DNA of 64,000 nt, taken from NCBI GenBank assembly GCA_025359785.1, contig JANYET010000074.1:62001-126000 (forward strand), written 5' to 3'. The notes beneath the pieces are model-generated. The model saw nothing but the letters and a program-made list of their open reading frames with translations, was not told the DNA's origin and searched no databases. The position numbers were made by a program, and so were the translations under genes. Numbering within the stretch: position 1 is the first letter of the stretch; each line of letters begins with the position of its first letter. The stretch comes from Alphaproteobacteria bacterium. Lineage in GTDB: Bacteria > Pseudomonadota > Alphaproteobacteria > Caulobacterales > Caulobacteraceae. This document shows, one piece after another, positions 46,247-56,449 of this stretch.

Positions 46247-47625
46247 GCCGTTGCTGGCGCGTCGGTGCGGAAGGCGGCGGCGAAGCTGAGGCCGATGATC
46301 AGGAAGACGACGCCGCCCAGGCCGACCAGCGCGGCGTGCAGGGTCCAGAACTGGCTGGCGGGGAGCACCTCGTAGAGCGAGCCCAGGCGACCGGAGATGG
46401 TGCTGCCGAGGAACACCGACAGCGACGCGGCGCCGATCATGGTGGCGTTGACCGACCGAGGCGCGGCCCGGGAGACCAGCGCGGTGACCGTGGGCGTGAA
46501 GTAGAGCCAGCCCAGGTTGGAGGCCAGGTGGAAGGCCACGGCCCAAAGCAGCGGCGTGCGGCCGTGGGCGTCGGTGACCAGGCCCGCGCCGGCCAGCCAC
46601 AGGGTCGAGATGCTGAAGATGAAACAGCCGATGGCGATCTTGACGAACTCGTTGGGCTCGCGGCCGCGGTTGGCCTGCCAGCGCCAGAACAGCAGCATTG
46701 GCGGCAGGCAGACGAACGGCGACAGGCCGTCCAGCGACTGCAGCCAGACGACGGGGACGGCGAAGGTTCCGATCTGCAGCTCGATATGGTCGCGGACCCA
46801 AAGGTTGTAGGTGTTCCAGACTTGGCTCTGAGCGATCCAGAACAGCGACCCGACCGGGAACAGCGCCAGCAGCCGCCAGATGATCCGGCGTTCCTTGGGC
46901 GTCAGCGGCGCGCGCGGCGCGCCGGCGGCGCGGGGCTTGGCGAGCGTCAGATGGCGCTGGCCGGAGAGGTAGATGATCAGGCCCACCAGCATGCCGACGC
47001 CGGCGAACGCGAACGCCACGTGCCAGCCATAGACCTTGCCCAGGACGCCGGTGACCAGCGGCGCGATGAAGGCGCCCAGGTTGACCATCGAGGCATAGAG
47101 CTGGAAGGCCACCACGCGGCGGCGGTCGTCTTGCGGGTAGAGCTCGCCCACCTGGGGCGCGAGATTGCCGCGCAGGGCGCCGGCGCCCAGGATCAGGAAC
47201 AGCATGGCCAGCAGGAACGACTGGTCGAACGCCATGCAGAAATGGCCGGCGGTCATCAACAGCGCACCCAGGGTGACAGTGCTTCTGCGGCCCAGCACCC
47301 GGTCGCCCAGCCAGCCGCCGATGGTCGGTGTGACGTAGACGAAGCCCACGTAGAGGCCAAAGATCTGGGTCGCCAACCCTTGGGTGGTCAGATGGCCGAA
47401 CAGGCCCTCGATGGTCGCCTTCAGCGCGGGAAAGCCGACGATCCGCTCAACGTGGCCCGGCAACAGCAGCTGTTCGGCCATGTAGAGCGTGAGCAGCGAC
47501 TGCATCCCGTGGAAGGAGATGCGGTCCCAGAGTTCCGTGCCCGCCAGGACCACCAGCCCGCGCGGGTGTCCAAACACCTCGCCGCCGGCCGCGCTTGTTC
47601 CGTCCTCACCGATTGCTGTGGTCAT
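46243..47625 (-). CDS. POT-family proton-coupled peptide transporter
   Basis: 460 residues, about 12 membrane segments, MFS. An N-terminal [20 protein letters not shown] corresponds to the family E-x-x-x-R/F region, and [20 protein letters not shown] and [19 protein letters not shown] are POT signatures (ExxER is altered to DRISF). Imports di-/tripeptides with protons. Monocistronic on the minus strand. Confidence 0.88.
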   Translation of the reverse strand: MTTAIGEDGTSAAGGEVFGHPRGLVVLAGTELWDRISFHGMQSLLTLYMAEQLLLPGHVERIVGFPALKATIEGLFGHLTTQGLATQIFGLYVGFVYVTPTIGGWLGDRVLGRRSTVTLGALLMTAGHFCMAFDQSFLLAMLFLILGAGALRGNLAPQVGELYPQDDRRRVVAFQLYASMVNLGAFIAPLVTGVLGKVYGWHVAFAFAGVGMLVGLIIYLSGQRHLTLAKPRAAGAPRAPLTPKERRIIWRLLALFPVGSLFWIAQSQVWNTYNLWVRDHIELQIGTFAVPVVWLQSLDGLSPFVCLPPMLLFWRWQANRGREPNEFVKIAIGCFIFSISTLWLAGAGLVTDAHGRTPLLWAVAFHLASNLGWLYFTPTVTALVSRAAPRSVNATMIGAASLSVFLGSTISGRLGSLYEVLPASQFWTLHAALVGLGGVVFLIIGLSFAAAFRTDAPATA

Positions 47626-47696
47626 GCTGTCCCCGCCGCAGACCCGACCCTAGGCAGGGCCGGCGGACCCTGGCAACGGCCTTGCCAGGCTCGGGG

Positions 47697-48500
47697 CTAG
47701 TGGGCGGCGGCCGGCGCCGGTTCTGCACGCGCCGTGACCGGGACCATGGCGGATACGATCACCGAGACCACGAAGGCGGCGATCAGGGTCACGACGATGG
47801 CCGCGCCGGTGGGCAGGTCCATCAGGGATGAGATGACCAGCCCCAGCACGTAGCCGGCGACGCCCACGCTGTAGCCCACGACGAGGCGCAGGCGTGGCGC
47901 GAAGCGGCGGGCGGCCAGCGCCGGGACGATCAGGCTGGCGAACACCAGATAGACGCCGACCAGCTGCACCGACTGGGTGACCACCAGGGCGAACAGCACA
48001 TAGAATCCCACCTGCCCCATGCGGGCGCGAAAGCCGAACCAGACGGCCAGCGCCAGCGCGTAGAAGAGCGCGATAGGCCAGAGGCTGGAGAGCGAAACCC
48101 AGAGAATCTGGCCGACCAGCAGGTCCTTCAGATGCTCCCCGCCGTGCGGGTTGTTGGCCAGCAGCAGGAGCTCGATCGAGGCCGCGGCCACGAACAGCAC
48201 CCCAATCAGGGCTTCCTGCACCTCGGGCCATTTCTTCTCGGTCCAGGTGAGCAGCAGGGCGCCGATCAGGGCCGCGGCGCAGGCCGCGAGCTGGATCGTC
48301 AGGTTGCTGGGCTCCGAACCGAAGGCCCCGGCCAGCGTCACGCCGAGACCCGCCACCTGGGCGATCGCCAGGTCGATAAAGACGATCCCGCGGCCCAGAA
48401 CCTGCTGGCCCATCGGCACATGGGTGGAGAGCACGATCAGACCGGCGACAAACGCCGGCAGGAGGACGCTCAGTTCGATGGCGCCGGCGCCGTGATCCAT
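47697..48500 (-). CDS. Zinc ABC transporter permease (ZnuB-like)
   Basis: 267 residues, about 8 membrane segments, ABC-3 family: FVAGLIVLSTHVPMGQQVLG, RGIVFIDLAIAQVAGLGVTL and PALAARRFAPRLRLVVGYSV. Starts one base after the ZnuA-like stop. No ATPase follows: the next gene on this side is the POT transporter. Confidence 0.88.
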   Translation of the reverse strand: MDHGAGAIELSVLLPAFVAGLIVLSTHVPMGQQVLGRGIVFIDLAIAQVAGLGVTLAGAFGSEPSNLTIQLAACAAALIGALLLTWTEKKWPEVQEALIGVLFVAAASIELLLLANNPHGGEHLKDLLVGQILWVSLSSLWPIALFYALALAVWFGFRARMGQVGFYVLFALVVTQSVQLVGVYLVFASLIVPALAARRFAPRLRLVVGYSVGVAGYVLGLVISSLMDLPTGAAIVVTLIAAFVVSVIVSAMVPVTARAEPAPAAAH

Positions 48501-48501
48501 C

Positions 48502-49413
48502 TTACTTCAGCGCCTTCAGCATGCGGTTGAGCGTGTCGTCGTAGAGCGAATAGAGGTCCTTGGCCTGGTCGGAGCCGCCCACGGTGTAGGGCAGCATGAC
48601 TGCCGGAACCCCGGCCCGGCCGCCGACGAACTCGGACGGACGCCCGTCTTCGTAGGCCGCGCGGACGATCATCTTGACCGGCGTCTTCTTCAGCACTTCC
48701 AGCACCTGCGCAAGATAGCCGCTGGAGGGCGGCACGCCGGGCTTGGGCTCGAGTGCGATGACGCGGCGCACGCCCAGCCAGTTCTCGAGATAGACCCAGC
48801 TCCTGTGCTGCACGGCGATGGGCTGGCCGCGCAGGGGAGCGGCCTCGGCGGCCCAGCGGTTGAGCGCGGCCTGCCACTTCACGGCGAAGGCGGCCTGGCG
48901 GGCGCGATAGACGCCGGCATTGGCCGGATCGAGCTCGGCGAAACGGTCGGCCAGCGCCTTGGAGACCGGCAGCATGTTGCGCGGGTCGCCCTGGATGTGC
49001 GGATTGCCGCCGGCGTGGATGTCGCCCTGGCTGCGGTCCAGCGAGGCGGGCTTTTCCAGCAGGTTCACGTAGTCGGTGGGCTGGAAGACCCCGCGCGAGC
49101 CCGCGACGATCTTTTTATTGGCCGACTGGGTGACGATCATCGGCAGCCAGCCGATCTCCAGTTCCGCGCCGGTGCAGACGGTGAGGTCGGCGGTGCGGGC
49201 CTTGGAGATCAGGCTGGGCCGCGCCTGGATCTGGTGCGGGTCCTGGACGCCGGTGGTGGCGGCATAGACGCTGACCTTGTCGCCGCCGATCTCGCTGGCG
49301 AGCGCCGCCCATTCGGGCTCGCAGGCGAAGATCTGCAAGGCGGCCGCGGCGGGCGTCGCCAGGCCCAGCGCCAGCAGTGCGGCGCCGGCGGCGGCCAGAA
49401 TGGCTCTACGCAT
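48502..49413 (-). CDS. Zinc ABC transporter substrate-binding protein (ZnuA-like)
   Basis: 303 residues with a signal peptide (about 1-24). Cluster A-I metal-binding fold. Likely ligands are His60 (QDPHQIQARPS), His133/His139 (DIHAGGNPHIQGDP) and His203 (VQHRSW). The His/Asp-rich loop of classical ZnuA is absent or very short. Captures zinc in the periplasm for the permease next to it. 14 bases after the porin-like gene. Confidence 0.9.
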   Translation of the reverse strand: MRRAILAAAGAALLALGLATPAAAALQIFACEPEWAALASEIGGDKVSVYAATTGVQDPHQIQARPSLISKARTADLTVCTGAELEIGWLPMIVTQSANKKIVAGSRGVFQPTDYVNLLEKPASLDRSQGDIHAGGNPHIQGDPRNMLPVSKALADRFAELDPANAGVYRARQAAFAVKWQAALNRWAAEAAPLRGQPIAVQHRSWVYLENWLGVRRVIALEPKPGVPPSSGYLAQVLEVLKKTPVKMIVRAAYEDGRPSEFVGGRAGVPAVMLPYTVGGSDQAKDLYSLYDDTLNRMLKALK

Positions 49414-49427
49414 GGATCAGGATTCTC

Positions 49428-50876
49428 CTAGTAGCGGTGGGCGCCGTGCGGGCCATAGACAACGGTGTACTGCAGCATCAGTTCGTCGTTCGGGCGCAGA
49501 TCGCTCATGTCGTGGGTGTATTCGGCGCGGAAGCGGCCGAACTCGCTGGTGTCGTATTCGAGCAGGGCCGAGACCGCACGCGGCGAATGGCCAAGGCCGT
49601 TGAAGTCCGAGCCGATCGGCAGGATCGGAGTGTCCAGACTCTGCAGGGCGGCATAGCGCAGGCCAAGGCTCCAGCGCGGGGTGAACTGGAAGACGCCCTG
49701 CGCGTACCAGCCGCGCGGATCCCGGGTGGCGGCGAGGCCGTCGAAGCGCCCGCTCTGGCGACCGTAGAAATACTCGCCGGAGAGCACGAGGTTCTGCTGC
49801 ACCGGGTTGCCGCCGGGCGCCCATTTGTAGACGAGCGAGGCTATGCCGAGCGCGTCGTGGCCGTCGAACGTTTCACCGCCCGGCAGGCCGGGCGCGGCAG
49901 CCCGGTTGTGCGCCTCGGTGTGGATGTAGGAGAGCGCCGCCAGCCAGCTGGAGTCGGTGTTGATGTCGCCGCCGGTGTGGACGAAGGCGGTCTGGGCGCC
50001 GGCGTTGTTCTTGTCCGGATTGCCGGCTGGGAAGTGGTCGCCCTTGAAGGCTTCGCCGCCGATTTCCAGGAAAAAAGGCGTGGGCGCGAGCCAGCGGGCC
50101 TGCACGCCGTCATCGCCGTACTGTTTGCCCAGCAAGGCGCGGTACGGCAGAGGCATGTCGATGAACGACCAGTTGTGAGCGTGGCGCTCGTTCAGATAGC
50201 CGATCGCCGAGAAGAACCGGCCGCCGCGCACGGTCACGCCGCCGGGCAGTGAGGTCGACTGGATGTAGGCCTCCTCTACCGACGGCTGGTTGTCGGCTCC
50301 GAAGCTGAGGGTCAGGTTCGCGGTGAGGTAGGGATCGACGTTGGCGGCCAGGGTGATCTCGGATTCGTCGAGCGACAGGCCGCGGGGCTTCGACCGGGCG
50401 TCGTCGCTCAGCGGATAGCCGCGGATGCGCATGGCGTCGGGATTGCGCGAGGTGGCCACGTAGTTGCCATTCAGGACCACCGAGACCCCGGGGTTCATGG
50501 CGTTGGCGGAACTGGTTTTGGCCTCCGGCTCCGGCGCATTGTCGGCGATCATCACCTCGCCGGGCGCGAGGTCGCTGTGCGCAAGGTCGCCGGGCGCAAT
50601 GTGGGGTGGCGAGGCCGAGCCAGACGCGCTGGCGATGGCCTGGCCGGGCGTCGCCACAGGCGCGGCGGTGGCCCGGGCCTCGGCGGCTTTCAGGCGGGTT
50701 TCCAGGTCGCCGATCTTGGCGTCGTACTCGGCCCGCAGCGCATTCAGCTGCTGCTGGATGGCGGCCATGTCGGCGGCCTGCGCCGGACCCGCGACCGGCG
50801 CGGCCAGGACGGGCTGGCCGAGGCTCAGGAGCATCACCGCAGCGGCGCCGCCCCATCTGGCTAAGGTCTTGGTCAT
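49428..50876 (-). CDS. Outer-membrane porin-like protein of the zinc operon
   Basis: 482 residues. Signal peptide about 1-25, then a short coiled coil (AAIQQQLNALRAEYDAKIGD with LETRLKAAEARA), a linker, and a beta-barrel predicted from about 150 to the C-terminal residue Tyr (VVYGPHGAHRY). No TonB box or plug. Zinc-repressed porins near znu genes are known in alphaproteobacteria; this one has several HxH-like positions (NERHAHNW, GPHGAHRY). Expected to let zinc or zinc complexes cross the outer membrane. First gene behind the Zur-like box. Confidence 0.82.
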   Translation of the reverse strand: MTKTLARWGGAAAVMLLSLGQPVLAAPVAGPAQAADMAAIQQQLNALRAEYDAKIGDLETRLKAAEARATAAPVATPGQAIASASGSASPPHIAPGDLAHSDLAPGEVMIADNAPEPEAKTSSANAMNPGVSVVLNGNYVATSRNPDAMRIRGYPLSDDARSKPRGLSLDESEITLAANVDPYLTANLTLSFGADNQPSVEEAYIQSTSLPGGVTVRGGRFFSAIGYLNERHAHNWSFIDMPLPYRALLGKQYGDDGVQARWLAPTPFFLEIGGEAFKGDHFPAGNPDKNNAGAQTAFVHTGGDINTDSSWLAALSYIHTEAHNRAAAPGLPGGETFDGHDALGIASLVYKWAPGGNPVQQNLVLSGEYFYGRQSGRFDGLAATRDPRGWYAQGVFQFTPRWSLGLRYAALQSLDTPILPIGSDFNGLGHSPRAVSALLEYDTSEFGRFRAEYTHDMSDLRPNDELMLQYTVVYGPHGAHRY

Positions 50877-50905
50877 CGGTCCACCCAGGCGCTGAGGAGG
50901 CTGGC

Positions 50906-50923
50906 GTTATAATATATCATAAC
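50906..50923. promoter_or_regulatory. Zur-like box
   Basis: GTTATAATATATCATAAC is an 18-base near-perfect palindrome, 29 bases upstream of the porin-like gene. It resembles the alphaproteobacterial Zur consensus (GTTATAnnATAAC type). Predicts repression of the porin-znuA-znuB operon when zinc is sufficient. Confidence 0.68.
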
Positions 50924-51120
50924 CAAGATCAAAGACGTTTCGCCAGCGTCGGAGGGAGACATCCAGCCGGGTGGATACACGGGCAGCCGGGTATAGACGC
51001 GGGGCTATCGGCGCGCTGTGGCGACAAAGTGGTCCCCCGGTTTCAGTCTGTAACCATCGGCGGACCGATGGCCTCGCGGGGGCATTTGACTCAGGCCACG
51101 CGGCCCCCGATCTAGGGTCG

Positions 51121-51561
51121 ATGATCGACGACCTCTATTCGGCCAAGCTGTTGCGGCTGGCGGCCAACCTGCCGCGCGCCGGCCGGCTGGCCGCGCCGGG
51201 CGCCAGCGTCGAGAAGATCGCCAAACTGTGCGGCAGCCGCGTGGTGATCGATGTGGTGATGGACGGCGACCGGGTGGCGGACTTCGCCCAGGATGTGAAG
51301 GCCTGCGCGCTCGGCCAGGCCGCCGCCTCGGTGCTGGGCGCCCAGGTGGTCGGCGCGAGCCTCGCCGAACTAGAAACCGCGCGGGCGCAGCTGCGCGCCA
51401 TGCTGAAGACCGGCGGCCCGACGCCCGACGGCCGGTTCGCCGACCTCGCCCTGCTGGAGCCGGTGAAGGACTATCCGGCGCGCCATGCCTCGACGATGCT
51501 GGCGTTCGAGGCCGTGACCGAGGCGGCGCGGCGCGCCAGCGGGGCCGCGACCGCTGCCTGA
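51121..51561 (+). CDS. IscU/SufU-like iron-sulfur scaffold homologue
   Basis: 146 residues from MIDDLYSAKLLRLAANLPRA; 50 upstream codons are rejected. NifU_N fold. Two of the three cluster-ligand Cys are kept (Cys37 in KLCGSR, Cys62 in KACALG), with VADFAQDVKACALGQAAASV. The third, which normally sits in a PxRxxCxxLA motif, is Ser124 here (YPARHASTMLA). The ligand Asp/His context is also altered. It may hold a labile cluster or have another role. In relatives it lies near yidD; here a kinase gene intervenes. Confidence 0.8.
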   Translation: MIDDLYSAKLLRLAANLPRAGRLAAPGASVEKIAKLCGSRVVIDVVMDGDRVADFAQDVKACALGQAAASVLGAQVVGASLAELETARAQLRAMLKTGGPTPDGRFADLALLEPVKDYPARHASTMLAFEAVTEAARRASGAATAA

Positions 51562-51744
51562 TGGCCGGCGAGATATCGCGATCAGCCCGGATGACGACCG
51601 GTAGGCCCGGAGCGTCGTTGCCAAAGGCCGCCTTGACGCCCCGCTGGATCGAAGCTTTTCGCAGCGACCGCGCGTTAGGTTATATCACCAAGAGAGATTA
51701 CAGCGGCGCGTGGCGGCTACCGCCGCGAGTTTGGAGTTGGCAAA

Positions 51745-52824
51745 ATGTCGTCTGATCCTCTTCCCGGCGACATGGGACAGTTACTTGAAAATCCGGCCCT
51801 CGCCGATGCTTTAGAGAACGAGCAGTTCCAACAGTTTCTCGATCAAGTTCCCGTCGCGATTGCTGTCTCCAAGCTGCAGCCAACTGAGCGGATCGTGTAC
51901 GCCAACGATGCCTTCGAGCGCCTGACCGGTGAGGGCAACCGGGAGCTTGTGGGCGCGCGTTGGGACCGCCTGCCTGAATCCAAGGGCCTGCTGGACAGTT
52001 CGCGGTCGCTCAGCGAGATTTTGGTCGAGGAACGCGACCACGTTGGAGCCTTTGTCCTTTCTCGGGTGGGCTCGCCCCTCGAGGTGGACGCCTGGTCGAA
52101 CATTATCGAAGACGAAAGCGGCGTCCCGCTCTTCCGCCTGGTCGCGCTCGTGGAAGTCGCGGCCCGCGACATCTCGGTGCTCGACGAATTGCAGGATCAG
52201 TTGCGGGAAAAAGACACGCAGCTCCTCGAGCTTCAGCATCGAGTAAAGAATAATCTGCAGATGATCACGGCTCTTATCCGGGTGGAAGCCAAGGGCATTT
52301 CGGACCGGTCGCTCGGCGAGGGTTTTGACCGGCTCGCCGGGCGGGTCGAGGCGCTGGGCCTGCTCTATCGAGCGCTCGGCGAACCCGGACACGAGAGCGC
52401 CGTGGACCTGGGAATCTACCTGAGCGAGATCGCCTCGGCGGTGATGCGCGCTCATGCCGTCGAAGGCATCCGATTGGTCCTGCAAGTCGATACCTGGCCG
52501 GTTTCTATCGACGTCGCGATGCCGACCGGCCTTGTGGTCAACGAGTTGATGACCAACGCTCTGAAGCACGCATTCGTCGGCCGTTCCGGCGGCACGATCC
52601 GGCTGCTGTGCACGAACCTTGCGTCGGGCTGCAGGGTTGTGGTGGCTGACGATGGGGTCGGTCTTCCGCCGGGCGTAAGCTGGCCGCGGCCGGGCAAGCT
52701 GTCGGCGCTGATCGTCCGCTCCTTGCAGCAGAACGCCCAGGCGCACATCGAAATCCAATCCGCCCCGGGTGCAGGATCGCAAGTCACGATCGTCTTCAGC
52801 AGCACCGACGCCGCGCCCCCTTAG
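51745..52824 (+). CDS. Soluble PAS-HisKA_2 sensor histidine kinase
   Basis: 359 residues, no membrane segment. PAS-like domain (about 30-150: RIVYANDAFERLTGEGNREL). The dimerisation/phosphorylation helix is LELQHRVKNNLQMITALIRV (His of LQHRVKNNLQ), typical of HisKA_2/HWE-type kinases. The ATPase domain has GLVVNELMTNALKHAF (N-box) and VVADDGVGLPPG (G1). No LOV Cys motif. No response regulator is adjacent. Such kinases often feed the alphaproteobacterial general stress response, but that is an inference. Confidence 0.9.
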   Translation: MSSDPLPGDMGQLLENPALADALENEQFQQFLDQVPVAIAVSKLQPTERIVYANDAFERLTGEGNRELVGARWDRLPESKGLLDSSRSLSEILVEERDHVGAFVLSRVGSPLEVDAWSNIIEDESGVPLFRLVALVEVAARDISVLDELQDQLREKDTQLLELQHRVKNNLQMITALIRVEAKGISDRSLGEGFDRLAGRVEALGLLYRALGEPGHESAVDLGIYLSEIASAVMRAHAVEGIRLVLQVDTWPVSIDVAMPTGLVVNELMTNALKHAFVGRSGGTIRLLCTNLASGCRVVVADDGVGLPPGVSWPRPGKLSALIVRSLQQNAQAHIEIQSAPGAGSQVTIVFSSTDAAPP

Positions 52825-53163
52825 GCGGCGGTGCGGCCACGGCTTTCCACCGCGCTCTCAGTGTCGAAACCGTCGCCTCGTGGAGCGACGCGCCGTCGCG
52901 TCGGGAGCACCAATCCGGCCACGAGGCTTGGTGTGTGGAGACGCCGCATGGGCCGAAGGTTCCGTTTTCAGGCCTTTCGTGCTATCCGCGTCGCCATGTC
53001 GATGCCGGTCCAGCACCCTCGCGCCATCCAAACCCGCGCGTCTCGCGCGTTCGGGGCCGGGACGCTGCGGGGTTTTGGGCGAACTAGCCCCGCCGGCGCG
53101 GCTTGATCCTCCGCTAGGCGCAGCGTAATCGCTGGGCCGACCTCCGAGATCTCCGTAGCCGGC
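52825..53163. other. Intergenic stretch without recognised content
   Basis: 339 bases between the kinase and yidD. I see no conserved ORF, RNA fold or repeat from the families found elsewhere. Short open frames here lack family features. The yidD/thrS promoter should lie in it. Confidence 0.5.
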
Positions 53164-53424
53164 ATGAAGCTCTACGAACGCTGCGTCAGAGGCGCCTTAC
53201 GCGCCTACAAGCTGACGCTTTCGCCGCTGATCGGGCGGCAATGCCGGTTCGTTCCGAGCTGTTCGGAATATGCCGCAGACGCCCTGATCGGCCACGGCCC
53301 GTGGCGCGGAACGGCTCTCGCCGCACGCAGGCTGTGCCGTTGTCATCCCTGGAGCGGCGCATCGGGATACGATCCCGTGCCGCCCCCGCGTCAAAAGACG
53401 CGCAAGTGGACCTGTGAAACATGA
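53164..53424 (+). CDS. yidD: Membrane protein insertion efficiency factor YidD
   Basis: 86 residues. [40 protein letters not shown] and [17 protein letters not shown] are diagnostic (three conserved Cys). Assists YidC at the inner membrane. In many bacteria it sits between rnpA and yidC; here it is 48 kb away and coupled to thrS by an ATGA overlap. Confidence 0.96.
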   Translation: MKLYERCVRGALRAYKLTLSPLIGRQCRFVPSCSEYAADALIGHGPWRGTALAARRLCRCHPWSGASGYDPVPPPRQKTRKWTCET

Positions 53425-55397
53425 TCGACCTGATTTTCCCCGACGGCTCCAAACGCCAGTACGACGACGGCGTGACGGGCAAGGCGGTGGCGGCCTCCAT
53501 CGCGCCATCGCTGGCCAAACGCGCCGCCCTGATCAAGCTGGACGGCGAGCTTTATGATGTGGATCGCCCGTTGCCCGGCGGCGGCCATTTCGAGATCCTG
53601 ACCCGCGACGCGCGCGAGTCGCTGGAGACCCTGCGCCACGACGCCAGCCACATCATGGCCGAGGCGGTGCAGGAGCTCTTTCCCGGTACGCAAGTCACCA
53701 TCGGCCCGTCGATCGAGGACGGCTTCTATTACGACTTCGCGCGCGCCGAGCCGTTCAGCCTGGACGACCTGGCGTCCATCGAAGCCAGGATGAAGGCGAT
53801 CGTCGACCGCGACGAAGCGATCAGCCGCGAGGTCTGGAGCCGCGACGAGGCGATCAGCCACTTCAAGTCTATCGGCGAGGCCTACAAGGCCGAGATCATC
53901 GAAGGCATCCCGGCGGGCGAGGACGTCAGCGTCTATCGTCAGGGGGGCTGGAAAGACCTCTGCCGGGGGCCGCATTTTCCCTCGACGAAGTTCGTCGGCA
54001 AGGCCTTCAAGCTGACAAAGCTGGCCGGAGCCTATTGGCGCGGCGATCACCGCAACCCGATGCTGCAGCGGATCTACGGCACGGCCTGGGCCTCGGAAGA
54101 GGAACTGGCCGCCCACCTGCACCGCATCGAGGAGGCCGAGAAGCGCGATCACCGCAAGATCGGCAAGGCCATGGACCTCTTCCACCTGCAGGAAGAGGCC
54201 AAGGGCATGATCTTCTGGCACCCCAAGGGCTGGACGCTCTACCGCACGGTCGAGGCCTATATGCGCCGCAAGCTGGACGCCGATGGCTATGTCGAGGTCA
54301 AGGCGCCGCAGATCATGGACCGGGTGCTCTGGGAGAAGTCCGGGCATTGGGAAAAGTTCGGCAAGGCCATGTTCACCTGCGAGACGGAAGAAGGTGAGGT
54401 CCTGGCTGTCAAACCGATGAACTGCCCGGGCCACGTGCAGATTTTCAACCACGGCCAGAAGTCCTACCGCGACCTGCCGCTGCGGATGGCCGAGTTCGGG
54501 GCCTGCCACCGCTATGAGCCGTCGGGCGCCCTTCACGGCATCTTCCGGGTGCGGGCCTTCACGCAGGACGACGCGCACATCTTCTGCCGCGAGGACCAGA
54601 TCGAGGCGGAATCGACGAAGTTCGTGAAGCTGCTGGAGAGCGTCTATCGCGACTGCGGGCTGGAGCTGCACGCCGTGAAACTGGCGCTGCGTCCCGAGCT
54701 GCGGTTCGGCACGGACGAGGTCTGGGATATCGCCGAGAAAAAGCTGGAGCGGGCGGCGAAGAACGCCGGCATCGCCGAGGTGGAGCTGCTGCCGGGCGAG
54801 GGCGCGTTCTACGGCCCGAAGCTGGAGTTCCATCTGCGCGACGCCATCGGCCGGACCTGGCAGTGCGGCACGCTGCAGCTCGACTATGTGCTGCCTGAGC
54901 GGCTGGACGCCGAATATGTCGCCGAGGATGGCGGCAAGCAGCGGCCGGTGATGCTGCACCGGGCGATCTGCGGCTCGATGGAACGGTTCCTGGGCGTGAT
55001 GATCGAAAACTACGCCGGGGCGTTCCCGCTCTGGTTAGCTCCCGTTCAGGTGACGGTGGCCACAATCACCTCCGACGCCGACGACTTCGCCCACCGGGCG
55101 GCCCAGGCGTTGCGGGCGAAGGGGCTGCGGGTGGAACTCGATCTGAGAAACGAGAAGATCAATCTGAAGGTTCGCGAGCACAGCCTGGCCAAGGTTCCGG
55201 TGATCGCCGTTGTCGGCCGTCGCGAGGCGGAAGAGGGCAAGGTCGCGCTCCGGCGCCTCGGTTCCGACGGTCAGGAGATTCTCGACCTCGCATCTGCGGC
55301 GAACCTGCTTGCCATGCAGGCGATCCCGCCCGATGTTGCCGCCAATGGCGTGTGGGGCGCCGGGGGCGCTGACTCGGCATCGTCGGCCGGTCAGTAA
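53421..55397 (+). CDS. thrS: Threonyl-tRNA synthetase
   Basis: 658 residues. TGS domain (about 1-62), SAD editing domain ([29 protein letters not shown]), class II core with zinc ligands ([32 protein letters not shown], and a later His in [13 protein letters not shown]) and anticodon domain with [16 protein letters not shown]. Coupled to yidD. Confidence 0.98.
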   Translation: MIDLIFPDGSKRQYDDGVTGKAVAASIAPSLAKRAALIKLDGELYDVDRPLPGGGHFEILTRDARESLETLRHDASHIMAEAVQELFPGTQVTIGPSIEDGFYYDFARAEPFSLDDLASIEARMKAIVDRDEAISREVWSRDEAISHFKSIGEAYKAEIIEGIPAGEDVSVYRQGGWKDLCRGPHFPSTKFVGKAFKLTKLAGAYWRGDHRNPMLQRIYGTAWASEEELAAHLHRIEEAEKRDHRKIGKAMDLFHLQEEAKGMIFWHPKGWTLYRTVEAYMRRKLDADGYVEVKAPQIMDRVLWEKSGHWEKFGKAMFTCETEEGEVLAVKPMNCPGHVQIFNHGQKSYRDLPLRMAEFGACHRYEPSGALHGIFRVRAFTQDDAHIFCREDQIEAESTKFVKLLESVYRDCGLELHAVKLALRPELRFGTDEVWDIAEKKLERAAKNAGIAEVELLPGEGAFYGPKLEFHLRDAIGRTWQCGTLQLDYVLPERLDAEYVAEDGGKQRPVMLHRAICGSMERFLGVMIENYAGAFPLWLAPVQVTVATITSDADDFAHRAAQALRAKGLRVELDLRNEKINLKVREHSLAKVPVIAVVGRREAEEGKVALRRLGSDGQEILDLASAANLLAMQAIPPDVAANGVWGAGGADSASSAGQ

Positions 55398-55407
55398 GGA
55401 AGGCTGC

Positions 55408-56361
55408 ATGAACGGCATCGCCGCTCCTATCGTGGCTGTAGAGCCCGCCGACGCGCCGGAATTCCTGGCGATGCGGCCCGGCGCTTCAGGGGTGGGCGTT
55501 TCGGTCGTGATGGTGGTGTTCATGACGGGCGAGGCGCTGGTGGAAAGCGTGGCCTGCGTGCTGCGCGATCCCCTGGTGGACGAACTGGTCATCGTCGACA
55601 ACGGCTCGACCAGCGCCGAGGCGGCCTCGCTGAAGGCCGTGGCCGACGGCGACGACCGCGTGGTGCTGCGGGCTGGACACGGCAATGTGGGCTTTGCGCG
55701 TGGCGCCAACCTGGGCGCGCGGACCGCCAAGGGCGAGATCCTGATCTTCCTCAACCCCGACGCCTTCCTGCAGCCGGGTTGTGTGCGCGAACTCAGCCGC
55801 GAGATCGTCGGCCGGCCGGTGCCCTGCATCGTCGGCGGGCGCGTGCTGAACGCCGACCGCACCGAACAGCGCGGCGCGCGGCGTGGCGAGATCACGCCGA
55901 TGAGCGCGCTGATGTCGCTGAGCGGCCTGGCGCGGCGCCTGCCCGCGTGGCGGCGCTATGAGGTGCATCTGGAAGACGAGCGCCTGCCGGACCGCCCGAC
56001 GCCCGCGCCGACCATCTCCGGCGCCTGCTTCTGCATGCGGCGCGAGGACTTCGACGCGGTCGGCGGCTTCGACGAGAAATACTTCCTGCATGTCGAGGAC
56101 GTGGACCTCTGCTGGCGGGTCCGCCGGGCCGGCGGCCTGGTGCTGTTCCATCCCAAGGCCGAGGTGGTCCACCTGGGTCACACCAGCCTGACCAGCCCCA
56201 TCCGCGTGGAGTTCCACAAAGGCGTCGGCCTGGCCCGCTACTTCCGCAAGCGCGCCAAAGGCGTGGGCCAGACGATCGTGGCGATCCTGCTGTCGCCCAT
56301 CGTCGTGGTCGCCGCGATCGCGAGGCCAGTGATCTGGCGCTTCCGCGGACGGGCGGGCTGA
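55408..56361 (+). CDS. Family 2 glycosyltransferase (rhamnosyltransferase-like)
   Basis: 317 residues from MNGIAAPIVAVEPADAPEFL, with AAGGAAGG as ribosome-binding site. GT-A motifs: VVMVVFMTGEALVESVACVL, LVIVDNGSTSAEA, GNVGFARGANLGARTAKGEI, LIFLNPDAFLQP (DxD-like NPDA) and ISGACFCMRREDFDAVGGFD with EKYFLHVEDVDLCWR. C-terminal hydrophobic segment about 290-310. Transfers sugar in surface polysaccharide synthesis; donor unknown. Confidence 0.9.
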   Translation: MNGIAAPIVAVEPADAPEFLAMRPGASGVGVSVVMVVFMTGEALVESVACVLRDPLVDELVIVDNGSTSAEAASLKAVADGDDRVVLRAGHGNVGFARGANLGARTAKGEILIFLNPDAFLQPGCVRELSREIVGRPVPCIVGGRVLNADRTEQRGARRGEITPMSALMSLSGLARRLPAWRRYEVHLEDERLPDRPTPAPTISGACFCMRREDFDAVGGFDEKYFLHVEDVDLCWRVRRAGGLVLFHPKAEVVHLGHTSLTSPIRVEFHKGVGLARYFRKRAKGVGQTIVAILLSPIVVVAAIARPVIWRFRGRAG

Positions 56362-56449
56362 GGCCAGCCCAAACGCCCGCCCTTGCCGAGCAGAACCGTA
56401 CGCGCCACAACTAGACGGTGCGGCGCGGGCCGTATTCCCGGGGGGGCTT

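Noticed and set aside
46243..47625. POT transporter as a part of the molybdate operon
   Set aside because: It is convergent to modC with overlapping stop codons and cannot be co-transcribed.
52968..53165. 65-codon reverse frame in the gap before yidD
   Set aside because: No family features and overlaps the probable yidD promoter.
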